Below are positions 53,237 to 62,460 of a stretch of 64,000 bases of DNA, in pieces. The DNA is from JAAYBF01 sp963715445 (GTDB lineage Bacteria > Actinomycetota > Thermoleophilia > Solirubrobacterales > Thermoleophilaceae). The notes beneath the pieces were generated by a model. That model was given only the letters and a program-made list of their open reading frames with translations, was not told where the DNA came from and searched no databases. Position numbers and translations under genes: made by a program. Location: positions 2,046,001-2,110,000 of the forward strand of contig OY970240.1 in NCBI GenBank assembly GCA_963715445.1. Reading direction: 5' to 3'. The stretch's first letter is position 1. Each line of letters opens with the position of its first letter.

Positions 53237-55624
53237 ATGCGCATCGCGATGCTGCTGCACAAGTCGGTCGAGCACGATTCGCGCGTACGACGCGAGGCGC
53301 GAGCGCTCGCAGACGCCGGCCATGAGGTGACCGTGCTGCATCTGCCACGCGTGCCCGGGCAGCTCGACGGCTCGCTCGAGGGGTTCGCGGTGCGCTCGGT
53401 GACTCCGCCGCCCTGGGTGCGGCGCCTCCTGCCGTTCGGCCTCTATCGGGTGGTCTTCCTCGGTGCGTTCGTCAGCGCGGTCCGGCGGCTGCGTCCCGAC
53501 GTGGTCCACGCGCACGACGTCGCGATGCTCGCGCCGGGCTTGTTGGGGGCGCGCCTGACCGGAGCGCGGCTGGTCTACGACTCCCACGAGTACGCGGCCG
53601 GCGTTCCCTACAGGGAGCGCTCGTGGGCGCTGTTCGTGACGACGCTCGAGCGGTTGGTGATCCGTCGCTGCGCGGCGGTGATCACGGTCTCGGACGGGAT
53701 CGCGGACCGACTGCGGCAAGCTCACCGGCTGCGCGAGCGTCCGACCGTCGTCCGCAACATCCCGGATCCGCGCGCCTATGACGGCAGCTTCTGTGCGCCG
53801 GACCTCCGCGCTGAGCTGGGCATGCCGAAAGGGGCCCAGCTTGTGATCCACCTGGGTGCCGCGGCGCGTGACAGGGGGTGCGAGACGCTCGTAAGAGCGC
53901 TGGCGGACGTGCCTGGGGCTCACCTCCTCTTCCTGGGAGCGGACGACGCCGGGTACGTGTCCAGCTTGGGCGCGGCCGTGGGGGAGGCCGGAGTCGGCGA
54001 TCGTGTCCACTTCCGTGGATCCGTGCCGGTCGCTCACGTACCGGGATACGTCGGCCAAGCCGACCTGGGCGTCTCACTGCTTGAGGACACCTGCGACAAC
54101 CACCGCCTGGCGCTGCCGAACAAGGTGTTCGAGTACGTGGCCGCCGGGGTTCCCGTGGTCGCGAGCGACCTGCCCGAGCTGCGGCGACTTATCGAGAGCA
54201 GTCGCATCGGAGCGGTTGCCGATTCCGGCAGCCGGGCCGATGTCGCACAGGCGATCGGTGTCGTGCTCGGGCGGCGCGAGGAGCCGGAGCTGATCGCCAG
54301 CCTCGACCGTGCTCGGGAGGAGCTGACCTGGGAGCGTGAGCGGACGAAGCTGCTCGAGCTCTACGGGCGCCTCGAGCGCGACCCGGAGGCCGCCCCGAGC
54401 GCGCTCCTGCTGGTCCGCAACACCTGCACCCATGACGCCCGCGTCCTACGTGCGGCGGGAGTGCTCCTCGATGCGGGGTTCCGCGCGGGGGTCGTCGCGG
54501 TCGTCTCGTCTGCCGAGCGAGAGCGCCGCGTCCGGCTCCATGGGGTGGCGGTGAACCGCCTTGCTCCGTCCTCGCCGCTTGGAGCTCTGCGCCGACTCCG
54601 GCCTCGCACGACGTCGGCTGGGGCGGGACCCGCGGCAGCAGCACGGGGCACGGGCGCAGCGGCGCCTCACCCGGCTGCTCGCATGCACCGCCTGCTCGTG
54701 ACCGCCGACTTCTACCGCCGCGCGCTGGGCGCCATACGGCGCGAGCGACCTGCGCTGCTCCACTGCAACGACTACAACACGATGTGGCCGGGCGTCCTGG
54801 CGCGAATGCTATGGAGGACCCCGCTCGTCTACGACTCGCACGAGCTCTGGGCGGATCGCAACGGCCGCACCGAGCCGCGGTGGTGGCTGCTCGCCTGTGA
54901 GGCCCTGTTCACGCGCGTCGCAGACGGAGTGGTGACTACCAGCCCCGGCTATGCCGATGTGCTCGCCAGGAGAAACAGGATCGCCCGACCCCGGGTCGTG
55001 CGCAACATCCCCGCCGCCGACGAGTCCGCCCTACGCAGTGGGGCTGCCCTCGGCACTGACTCCTCGCTCGGAATGTACGTGGGCGCCATCACCACCAACC
55101 GCGGCCTGGAGTACGCGATCGAGGCGCTCGCGCACGAGTCCGGGACGCGCCTGAGGATCGTCGGCCCCGACTTCCGGGGCTTCTCGGACCGGCTTCGGGA
55201 GCTGGCCACGCGGCTCGGCGTGGAGGATCGCGTCGAGCTTCCAGGGCCGGTCCCACCCGACCGCGTCGGGGCCGAGCTCCAAGACGCCGACTTCGGGCTG
55301 GCGCTGATTCAGCCCTCGTGCCTGTCCTACGAGCTGAGCCTCCCGAACAAGCTCTTCGAGTACTTCGGGGCGGGTGTGCCGGTGCTCGCCAGCGACATAC
55401 CCGTTCTCGCCGGCGTCGTTTCTGAGTGGGACGCGGGGATCACGTGCCCCCCCGACGATCCGCACGCGATAGCCGGCGCGATGGCCGCGATCTCCGTGCC
55501 GGCCGCGAACGCACGGATGCGCGAGCGGTCGATGGCGGCTGGATCGGCGGTCAGCTGGGAGCGCGAGCGCGAAGGTCTCGAGGAGGTCTATCGATCGGCC
55601 GTGGCAAGGGCTGCCCGACGATGA
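53237..55624 (+). CDS. Two-domain glycosyltransferase (GT4-GT4 fusion)
   Basis: The 795-residue protein holds two complete GT4-type (GT-B) transferases in tandem. The first (about 1-385) has HDSRVRREARALADAGHEV, VYDSHEYA and the donor site LPNKVFEYVAAGVPVVASDL. The second (about 395-795) has VYDSHELWADR, GAITTNRGLEYAIEAL and LPNKLFEYFGAGVPVLASDI. The second half has a shortened N-terminal lobe with a Gly/Ala-rich insertion (about 455-480). Such fusions add two sugars in turn. It is coupled to the next gene by ATGA. Confidence 0.88.
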   Translation: MRIAMLLHKSVEHDSRVRREARALADAGHEVTVLHLPRVPGQLDGSLEGFAVRSVTPPPWVRRLLPFGLYRVVFLGAFVSAVRRLRPDVVHAHDVAMLAPGLLGARLTGARLVYDSHEYAAGVPYRERSWALFVTTLERLVIRRCAAVITVSDGIADRLRQAHRLRERPTVVRNIPDPRAYDGSFCAPDLRAELGMPKGAQLVIHLGAAARDRGCETLVRALADVPGAHLLFLGADDAGYVSSLGAAVGEAGVGDRVHFRGSVPVAHVPGYVGQADLGVSLLEDTCDNHRLALPNKVFEYVAAGVPVVASDLPELRRLIESSRIGAVADSGSRADVAQAIGVVLGRREEPELIASLDRAREELTWERERTKLLELYGRLERDPEAAPSALLLVRNTCTHDARVLRAAGVLLDAGFRAGVVAVVSSAERERRVRLHGVAVNRLAPSSPLGALRRLRPRTTSAGAGPAAAARGTGAAAPHPAARMHRLLVTADFYRRALGAIRRERPALLHCNDYNTMWPGVLARMLWRTPLVYDSHELWADRNGRTEPRWWLLACEALFTRVADGVVTTSPGYADVLARRNRIARPRVVRNIPAADESALRSGAALGTDSSLGMYVGAITTNRGLEYAIEALAHESGTRLRIVGPDFRGFSDRLRELATRLGVEDRVELPGPVPPDRVGAELQDADFGLALIQPSCLSYELSLPNKLFEYFGAGVPVLASDIPVLAGVVSEWDAGITCPPDDPHAIAGAMAAISVPAANARMRERSMAAGSAVSWEREREGLEEVYRSAVARAARR

Positions 55625-56463
55625 CCCTCCCGGGACATGGCACCCAGCGCGCCGGCAGGCGGGTGCGCCCGAGGCTGTCGCGAACGGTCGCCCGCCCGCG
55701 CTGGCGCGAGTATCGGAGGCTCCTCTCGGAGGCTCTCGCCTGCGGCTACGCGGTGGTCTCGCTCGAAAGCTGGCTCACCGGCGAAGGACGCGACGGTCGC
55801 ACCCTCGTCCTGCGCCACGACGTCGACCAGGATCCACGCGCCGTGCTGACGATGGCTGCGATCGAGAGCGATCTGGGCCTCACCTCCACGTGGTACTTCC
55901 GCTGGAGGACTGCGCACCCGACGGTGATCCGCTTCCTGCGCGCGCATGGCTTCGAGGTCGGCCTCCACTACGAGACCCTCACTCGCATGTCTCTCGAACG
56001 GGCGCATCCGCAGGACCAGGAGGTTTCCGTTCCGGCCGCTCGCGAGGTGCTGCGGCGCGAGATCGAGGCGTTCGCGGCGCTCTACGGACCACTCAGGAGC
56101 GTGGCTCCCCACGGCGACTCCCGCGTGCCGGAGGTTCGCAACGCAAAGCTGCTCCAAGGCGAGTCCTGGGCCGACTACGGGATCGCCTGGGACAGCAACG
56201 AGGCGATGCGCGGCCGCGGCCTCGGCTGTTGGCTGACCGATCGCTCTTCGGCGGAGGGAGGCTGGAAGGACGGGGTCGACGCGGACGCGCTGCTGCGCGA
56301 CGGCGTCTCCCCGATCCTCTGTCTCACCCACCCGAACAACTGGAGCTCCGGCGCCTCGCTGTGGCGTGACCGGGCGCTGCGTGCGCTGCTTCCTCCATGG
56401 ACAGCGGCGAGCCCGGCGCGGCCTATCCGATCCGGCTCCGACTCCCCGAGCGGCTTGAGATGA
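55621..56463 (+). CDS. Polysaccharide deacetylase-like protein
   Basis: From the ATG overlapping the upstream stop it has 280 residues. It resembles the NodB/CE4-like fold: TLVLRHDVDQDP (metal-binding HDVD), STWYFRWRTAHP, FEVGLHYETL and LCLTHPNNW. It has no signal peptide, so it would act in the cytosol on a sugar precursor or lipid-linked glycan. A longer frame from 55426 lies inside the previous gene. The stop overlaps the methyltransferase ATG. Confidence 0.75.
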   Translation: MTLPGHGTQRAGRRVRPRLSRTVARPRWREYRRLLSEALACGYAVVSLESWLTGEGRDGRTLVLRHDVDQDPRAVLTMAAIESDLGLTSTWYFRWRTAHPTVIRFLRAHGFEVGLHYETLTRMSLERAHPQDQEVSVPAAREVLRREIEAFAALYGPLRSVAPHGDSRVPEVRNAKLLQGESWADYGIAWDSNEAMRGRGLGCWLTDRSSAEGGWKDGVDADALLRDGVSPILCLTHPNNWSSGASLWRDRALRALLPPWTAASPARPIRSGSDSPSGLR

Positions 56464-57233
56464 GCTTCGCCCCAATCGCAGACAGCCTCAGAGAAGAGGT
56501 GCTGGGCTTCTACGCCGACGGCTCCGCGCTCGCCCCCGGCGTAGCCGGGTTCAACACGCTGGAGACGAACTCGGGCTTCGTCGAACGTCGCGGTCTTCCG
56601 CTGCTCACCCTGCTGAGCCGCTCTATGGGCAGGCCGCTGGAGGGGCTCGACGTAGCGGACCTCGGCTGCGGATTCGGCGCGTTGTCGGTCTTCTTCGCCT
56701 GGAGCGGCGCGAGCGTGGTGGGACTCGATCCGAACGCGGCCCGCTTCAAGGTCGGCACCGCCGTCGCGCGGCGACACGGTCTCTCGGTGCGCTTCGAGAA
56801 GGGGGAGATGGAGAGCATCCCGCTGCCGGATCGCTCGTGCGATGTAGCGATACAGAACAACAGCTTCTGCTACGTCGTCGACCCCGAGCGCCGTCGACGG
56901 GCGCTCGCAGAGACGTTGCGGATCCTCCGCCCGGGCGGCTGGCTTGTCGCGCGCAATCCGAATCGCTGGCATCCCGCCGACCAGTTCACCGGCCTGCCGG
57001 GCCTTCAGCTGCTCCCGCCGGAAGCCGCGAGGGGGCTCGCCCGGGCCATGCGGCGCGAACGCTCGCTCGTCAGGATCACCTCACCGCCGGCACACCGCCG
57101 AGAGCTGCGACAGGCGGGATTCGCCCAGGTCGACCATGTCGCGGCGCCCGGGAGCCGGTGGCCGACCGCCCTCAAGCGGATGGCGCGCTACCACCACTTC
57201 GTCGCGATGCGACCCCCGGATGGGTCACGCTGA
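56460..57233 (+). CDS. SAM-dependent methyltransferase
   Basis: From ATG 56460 (ATGA overlap) it has 257 residues; ATG 56397 would add 21 and overlap the upstream gene by 67 bases. Seen: motif I VADLGCGFGALSVFFA, the acidic VVGLDPNAARFKVG, IPLPDRSCDVAIQNNSF and LRILRPGGWLVARNPNRWHP, as in class I methyltransferases. It probably methylates a sugar of the repeat unit. Confidence 0.85.
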   Translation: MSFAPIADSLREEVLGFYADGSALAPGVAGFNTLETNSGFVERRGLPLLTLLSRSMGRPLEGLDVADLGCGFGALSVFFAWSGASVVGLDPNAARFKVGTAVARRHGLSVRFEKGEMESIPLPDRSCDVAIQNNSFCYVVDPERRRRALAETLRILRPGGWLVARNPNRWHPADQFTGLPGLQLLPPEAARGLARAMRRERSLVRITSPPAHRRELRQAGFAQVDHVAAPGSRWPTALKRMARYHHFVAMRPPDGSR

Positions 57234-57240
57234 ATGCGCC

Positions 57241-57260
57241 TATGATGGGGCCATGGCCCC
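57241..57260 (+). promoter_or_regulatory. TATGAT box and 14-bp palindrome
   Basis: TATGAT (57241-57246) is followed directly by the perfect palindrome GGGGCCATGGCCCC (57247-57260), 45 bases before the start of the 1236-residue gene. The first could be a -10 box and the second an operator or leader hairpin; it could also terminate the upstream transcript. No -35 is evident. Confidence 0.35.
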
Positions 57261-57304
57261 GCGGCGTGCTTCTTCCTGCATCCGTCACCTGACTTGACCT
57301 GAGC

Positions 57305-60300
57305 ATGCGTCGCTTCTGGACGCCGGTCATCCGGCCCCTCGTCAGTTCGATGCGCCCGGCCAGCGTGCTCGAGATCGGCGCCCAGAGCGGCGCGCTGACC
57401 GAGCTGCTGCTCGAGCACTTCAGGGGAACGCCCACCGTCGTCCACTCGATCGATCCCGTGCCGGAGTTCGACGTCTCGGCGTGGCGGGACCTCTACGGCC
57501 CCGACCGCTTCGTCTTCCACGAGGCCAGGAGCCTCGAGGTGCTCGGTGACCTGCCGCCCTTCGATCTCGTCCTGATCGACGGCGATCACAACTGGTACAC
57601 GCTCTTCAACGAGCTCCGAGCGCTCGAGACGGCCGCTTCGAAGCGCGGGACCGAGTTTCCGCTCGTCGTCTGCCACGACACAGCCTGGCCGTATGCGCGT
57701 CGAGACATGTACTACGACCCGGAGACCATCCCCTCGGCATTTCGTCATCCGCACGCCAAGCAGGGGATGACGCCCGGCTTCGCGGGGCTGGTCCCGGGCG
57801 GTGGGCTGAACCGGCACCTCGACAACGCGGAGCAGGAGGGCACGGCGCGAAACGGGATCCTTACAGCCCTCGAGGACTTCCAGGTCAGGTCGGAGCTGGA
57901 CCTCGAGGTGAGGGCCCTGCCGGGCATGAACGGGCTCGGTCTGGTGGTACCGCCCCAGCACGCGAAGACGGGCGGGGCTGCAGACGCGCTCCGAACGTTC
58001 ACCTCTGTCGGGTTCATGGAGGAGCTCGTCGAAGCTGTTGAGTCCGAACGGCTGCGGATCGAGATCCAGAGCCAGAAGTACCGCCTTCTGCTCAAGCGGG
58101 CCCAACACGTGGATGCCGAGGCGGCGAAGGCCGAGCGCGAGCGATTCGTCCAGCTCGGCGCGCGCCTCGCGGAGATGGAGGCTCGGGCGTCGGGCCTTCA
58201 GCAGGAGCGCGACGTGCTCAGCCGCTCCATCGAGGACGCCGGTCGGTCGCGAGCTCGCCTCGAGGAGGAGCAAGCCGAGCTCGCGGCGACGGCCGAGCGT
58301 CTGACGGGCGAGCGAGCGGAGCTGGAGGAGGAGGTGTCGCGACTCCAGTCGGCCGAGATGGCGCGGGCCAGGCTGGAGGACGAGATGGCGCGGCTCCAAG
58401 CCGCCCACGCGGATCAGGAAGAGCGCCTGCGCGAGTCGGAGTACGACCGGCGGCGGCTCAACCGCCGGCTCGACGAGCGAGGGTCGCAGGCGGACCGCCT
58501 GCGGGATGAGCTTCGGGTCGGCCAGCAGGCGGCCGCCGAGCTCGCTGCATCGCTGCGTCGGGTGGGCGAGGACGTGGATCGCATCGACGACTCGAAGGCC
58601 TGGCGCTGGGGACATGCCGTCACGAGGCTTGCCCGCAGGCTCACCCTCAGGCGCGCGGTGGGCGGTGGCGCGGTCGACTTGGTGCGTGTGAGGGCGCGGG
58701 CTGCGCAAGAGGCAGCCACCATGCTCGCGGACGACCTGGCTCCCCGGGGCCTCGCCGGGCGGACCGATGTCGCCGCTCCACACGGCGACGCCGCCGCGCT
58801 GGGCGGCATGCCCGGCGAGAGGCAGCGGCCTGTGACCGAGGAAGCCAGCGCTGAGCGAGCGCATCACGAGGGCCTGATCCGTCGGATCGCGGCGGAGGTG
58901 CGCAATGAGCGGGCGACCTGGCAGCACGGTGCGCAGCCCGTCCCGACCGACGCTCTCGGGATGCTCGTGTCGGAGCATCCGGCCGCCGCCGAAGGCCCCA
59001 CCGTCGACGTGGTCGTATGCATCCACGACGCGCTCGAAGACGTCCAGCGCTGCCTGTGGTCCCTTCTGGACCGTCGCGGCGCGGCCTTCAGGTTGATCCT
59101 CGTGAACGACGGGAGTGAGCCCGCGACGGTGTCGTTCCTCGAGCGGATGAGGGACAGGAACCCGGCGGTCACCATCGTCACCAACGAGTCCGGCCGCAAC
59201 GGCTACACGGTCGCGGCCAATCTCGGCCTGCGCGAGTCCACAGCCGACTACGTGGTGCTCCTGAACAGCGACACGGTCGTGACCCACGGTTGGCTCGACC
59301 GGATCGTCGCGTGCGGAGAGTCGGATCCCCGTATTGGGGTGATCGGTCCCCTCTCCAATGCGGCCAGCCATCAGTCGGTGCCGCTCACGCGCGAGCACGG
59401 CGCATGGGCGGACAACGAGCTGCCGGCGTGGCTGACGGCGGACGCGACGGCCGCGTTGGTGGCCGCGTGCTCTAGCCGCGCGTACCCGCGCTTCCCCTTC
59501 GTCAACGGCTTCTGCTACGCGATCAAGCGAGAGGCGTTGAATCGCGTGGGCTACTTCGACGAGGATCGCTTCGAGCGCGGATATTGCGAGGAGAACGACT
59601 TCAGCTTCCGGGCGCTCGACGCCGGCTTTCAGCTCGCCGTCGCCGATGACGCCTACGTGTTCCACGCGAAGTCCCGTTCCTACAGCTCAGAGGGGCGCAC
59701 GGCGCTTGCCCGCTCGCACTACGAGCTCTTTCTCGAGAAGCACGGTGAGGAGCCGGTCAGGCGGCGCGTCGAGGGGCTTGAGGCTGATCGCTCGCTGGAG
59801 CCGCTGCGAGCGTCTCTGACGCCGGTGTTCGACGACGAAGCCGAGTTCAGACGTCGCTTCAGTGAGCTCTTCCCTCGTCCGCTCGAGGTGGCGTTCGTCC
59901 TGCCGGGACTGGCTGAGGGCAGCTCGGGCGGCGCGCACTCGGTCTACCAGGAGGTGCGTGCGATGCGCAGTCTGGGGATACCCGCGTGGATCGCTCTCGA
60001 GCAGGGCGCCTGGGAGCGAGCGTCGAGGGCGTATCCAGACGCCGCCGAGGTCTTCGTTCCCTATGCCGACGGCGAGGACCTTGCCGCGAAGATGCGCTCG
60101 GCCGATGTCGCGGTTGCCACCCACTACCGCTCGGTAGGCCTGGTCCGAGAGCTCGTCGAGCGGCGCCCTGAGCTGCTTCCGGCCTACTACGTGCAGGACT
60201 ACGAGCCGCTCTTCGCCGATCCGTCGTCAGAGGCGTACCAAGAGGCGCTCGACTCGTACACTGCGGTTCCGGGACAGGTGCTGTTCGCGAAGACCTGGTG

Positions 60301-61015
60301 GCTCTGCGAGTTCGTGACCCTCGCGCGTGGAGTGCCGGTGCGGAAGGTCGAGCCGAGTCTCGATCGCGAGATCTTTCGGGCGCCTCGCCTCCGGGTGGCG
60401 GCGAGTGACGGTCGGCCGCTCCAGGTGGTCGCGATGGTCAGGCCCCGAACGCCCCGTCGCAAGGCGGCCCTGACGCTGCGAGTGCTGGTGGAGCTCCAGC
60501 AGCAGCTCGCCGGCGAGCTGCGAGTCGTCTCGTTCGGATGCTCCGCGGAGCAGCTGGCGGGGCTCGGCGTGCCCGGTCACGCTGCGGTCGACCACAGGGG
60601 GGTCCTGACGCGCGCCGAGATGGGCGAGCTGCTCCAGCAGTCGGACGTCTTCCTGGACTGCTCCGTCTATCAGGCGTTCGGCCGTACCGCGCTCGAAGCG
60701 ATGGCATGCGGGTGCGTTCCGCTGGTGCCGACCCTCGGTGGGCACCTGGAGTTCGCTCGTGACGGGGTCAACGCGATCGCCGTCGACACCGCGACCGAGC
60801 AGACGGTGGTCGACGCCGTGCGGGCGGTGGCCGAGGACAGGGAGAGGCTGGAGCAGCTTCGGGCGCAGGCCGTCGACACGGCGGGCGGGTACTCGGCCAC
60901 TCGAGCCGCACTGTCCGAGTACCTCCTGTTCGAGGAGGAGCGCCGTCGGCGGAGGCGTGAGCCCGGCGTTCACGCACCGGTGCTGCGCTCGGTGGATGCC
61001 GCCGCCGGCCAGTGA
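57305..61015 (+). CDS. Methyltransferase/coiled-coil/GT2/GT4 multidomain protein
   Basis: This 1236-residue protein joins four parts. (1) About 1-220: a class I methyltransferase-like domain (SVLEIGAQSGALTELLLEHF, LVLIDGDHNWYTLFNEL). (2) About 240-425: a long coiled coil rich in Glu, Arg, Leu and Ala. (3) About 565-845: a family 2 glycosyltransferase (VVCIHDALEDVQRCLWSLL, VLLNSDTVVTHGWLD, GYCEENDFSFRALDAG). (4) About 858-1215: a GT4-type glycosyltransferase (AFVLPGLAEGSSGG, FGRTALEAMACGCVPLVP). It should both extend and modify the glycan; the coiled coil may set spacing or recruit partners. It overlaps the next gene by GTGA. Confidence 0.88.
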   Translation: MRRFWTPVIRPLVSSMRPASVLEIGAQSGALTELLLEHFRGTPTVVHSIDPVPEFDVSAWRDLYGPDRFVFHEARSLEVLGDLPPFDLVLIDGDHNWYTLFNELRALETAASKRGTEFPLVVCHDTAWPYARRDMYYDPETIPSAFRHPHAKQGMTPGFAGLVPGGGLNRHLDNAEQEGTARNGILTALEDFQVRSELDLEVRALPGMNGLGLVVPPQHAKTGGAADALRTFTSVGFMEELVEAVESERLRIEIQSQKYRLLLKRAQHVDAEAAKAERERFVQLGARLAEMEARASGLQQERDVLSRSIEDAGRSRARLEEEQAELAATAERLTGERAELEEEVSRLQSAEMARARLEDEMARLQAAHADQEERLRESEYDRRRLNRRLDERGSQADRLRDELRVGQQAAAELAASLRRVGEDVDRIDDSKAWRWGHAVTRLARRLTLRRAVGGGAVDLVRVRARAAQEAATMLADDLAPRGLAGRTDVAAPHGDAAALGGMPGERQRPVTEEASAERAHHEGLIRRIAAEVRNERATWQHGAQPVPTDALGMLVSEHPAAAEGPTVDVVVCIHDALEDVQRCLWSLLDRRGAAFRLILVNDGSEPATVSFLERMRDRNPAVTIVTNESGRNGYTVAANLGLRESTADYVVLLNSDTVVTHGWLDRIVACGESDPRIGVIGPLSNAASHQSVPLTREHGAWADNELPAWLTADATAALVAACSSRAYPRFPFVNGFCYAIKREALNRVGYFDEDRFERGYCEENDFSFRALDAGFQLAVADDAYVFHAKSRSYSSEGRTALARSHYELFLEKHGEEPVRRRVEGLEADRSLEPLRASLTPVFDDEAEFRRRFSELFPRPLEVAFVLPGLAEGSSGGAHSVYQEVRAMRSLGIPAWIALEQGAWERASRAYPDAAEVFVPYADGEDLAAKMRSADVAVATHYRSVGLVRELVERRPELLPAYYVQDYEPLFADPSSEAYQEALDSYTAVPGQVLFAKTWWLCEFVTLARGVPVRKVEPSLDREIFRAPRLRVAASDGRPLQVVAMVRPRTPRRKAALTLRVLVELQQQLAGELRVVSFGCSAEQLAGLGVPGHAAVDHRGVLTRAEMGELLQQSDVFLDCSVYQAFGRTALEAMACGCVPLVPTLGGHLEFARDGVNAIAVDTATEQTVVDAVRAVAEDRERLEQLRAQAVDTAGGYSATRAALSEYLLFEEERRRRRREPGVHAPVLRSVDAAAGQ

Positions 61016-62460
61016 GCCTCGATCAGGCTGACGGCGAGGCGCTGCGGCTTCAGATCGAGGCGCGAGCGCGGGCGGAGGCCGAGCTCGAGAGGGTGGAGGG
61101 CCTTCTCGGGGTGGTCCGGCGTGAGCTCCGGGCGGCCCGCACGACGGCCCCCGCCACCAGGCGGGTAGCCGCTGCCATGGCGGGGAGCAGCTGGACTCGG
61201 AGCGCCGCGATGGCGCTGCGGACACTGCTGCGCCAGGTGCTACCGATCCGAGAGCAGCGCCCGGAGGCTCGCGACGTCGCGCCGGCCGACGCCGAGGCGG
61301 TCGCTTCCGAGCGGGCGCGCAGGCGCCAGATCGAGGCCGGGCTGGCGGATCGGCGGCGTGAGCTTGCGCTCGCGGAGTGGCGCCTCCGCGGCTACCAGGA
61401 CCCGCTCCGCCGAGCCAGGCTTCGCGAGGCTTCCAGGCGTGCGCCGTGGGCGGCGATCCTCCGTCGCCGGCACAGCTCTCGCGAAGTCGCAGCGGTGGGG
61501 GCGGTACGCGGCGGCGCTCGATCGGTCGACGCAGGCTCGCGTGCGACCCCCCGCGCCATCCGATCGCCCTCGATCTGCATAGTGATCGGCAGCCGCGACT
61601 GGGACGCCGCACGGGTATCGGGCGACCTGCAGCTGGCTGAGATGCTGCGGAGGGCCTTGAGCGCTCGCGGCTGTGCGGCCGTCGTTCACCTCGTGCGCGA
61701 GCAGGACGAGGTCGTCGCAGGCTTCGACGTGGCCCTGCACATGCGTGGGCGAGGCAGGCGCCGGCCGAGTTCCGGACAGCTCAACTGCATCTGGGTCATG
61801 AGCCACCCGGCCGAGGTCACCGTCGAGGAGGTCTCGGAGTTCGATCTGGTGCTCGCGGCCTCCGAGACCTACGCGCGCCGACTCGGAGGGGCGATCGGCC
61901 GCACGGTCCACGTGCTCGAGCAGTTCACCGACCCCGACCTCTTTCACCCCTGTCCGGACCCAGGCGCTCGTCACGAGATGCTCTTCGTCGGCAACTGGCG
62001 CTCGGTCTATCGCCGCGCGGTTTGGACGGCCAGGCGGGCGGGCTTCAGCCCCGCCCTCTACGGGGCGGGCTGGCGGCTCCTCGCGCCGGACTGCCTCGTT
62101 CGGGAGCACGTGCCCCATGAGGAGCTTCCCGCGCTCTACTCGTCGGCCGGGATCGTGCTAAACGACCACTGGGACGACATGAGGGCCGAGGGATTCGTGT
62201 CCAATCGCGTCTTCGATGCCCTCGCCTGCGGCGCGTTCGTCCTGAGCGACGACAACCCCGGCTTGCGGATGGCCTTCGACGGCGGGGTCGAGACGTTCCG
62301 CGACGGGGACGAGTTCAAGGCCAAGGCGCTCCGCTACCTCGAGGATCCGGAGCTTCGGGCGAGCGTCGGCGCGCGCGGCCGTGACGCGGTCACCGCCAAG
62401 CACACCGCGGACCACCGCGCCGGGCGCCTGCTGGACCTGCTAGCCGACGCCGCTGTCTGA
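61012..62460 (+). CDS. Glycosyltransferase with N-terminal coiled coil
   Basis: The 482-residue protein has an N-terminal Arg/Glu/Ala-rich helical region (about 1-150, partly coiled coil) and a GT-B catalytic part (from about 185: SICIVIGSRDWDAARVSGD, EMLFVGNWRSVYRRAVW, VPHEELPALYSSAGIVLNDHW, VFDALACGAFVLSDDNPG) resembling CgeB/group 1 transferases. GTG 61012 overlaps the upstream stop. It runs 21 bases into the end of the opposite flippase gene. Confidence 0.82.
   Translation: MSLDQADGEALRLQIEARARAEAELERVEGLLGVVRRELRAARTTAPATRRVAAAMAGSSWTRSAAMALRTLLRQVLPIREQRPEARDVAPADAEAVASERARRRQIEAGLADRRRELALAEWRLRGYQDPLRRARLREASRRAPWAAILRRRHSSREVAAVGAVRGGARSVDAGSRATPRAIRSPSICIVIGSRDWDAARVSGDLQLAEMLRRALSARGCAAVVHLVREQDEVVAGFDVALHMRGRGRRRPSSGQLNCIWVMSHPAEVTVEEVSEFDLVLAASETYARRLGGAIGRTVHVLEQFTDPDLFHPCPDPGARHEMLFVGNWRSVYRRAVWTARRAGFSPALYGAGWRLLAPDCLVREHVPHEELPALYSSAGIVLNDHWDDMRAEGFVSNRVFDALACGAFVLSDDNPGLRMAFDGGVETFRDGDEFKAKALRYLEDPELRASVGARGRDAVTAKHTADHRAGRLLDLLADAAV

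Noticed and set aside
57188..59665. Long antisense open frame (825 codons) opposite the multidomain transferase gene
   Set aside because: The sense frame has clear methyltransferase, coiled-coil and transferase motifs. Long antisense frames are common by chance at this GC content, and the antisense product shows no domain pattern.
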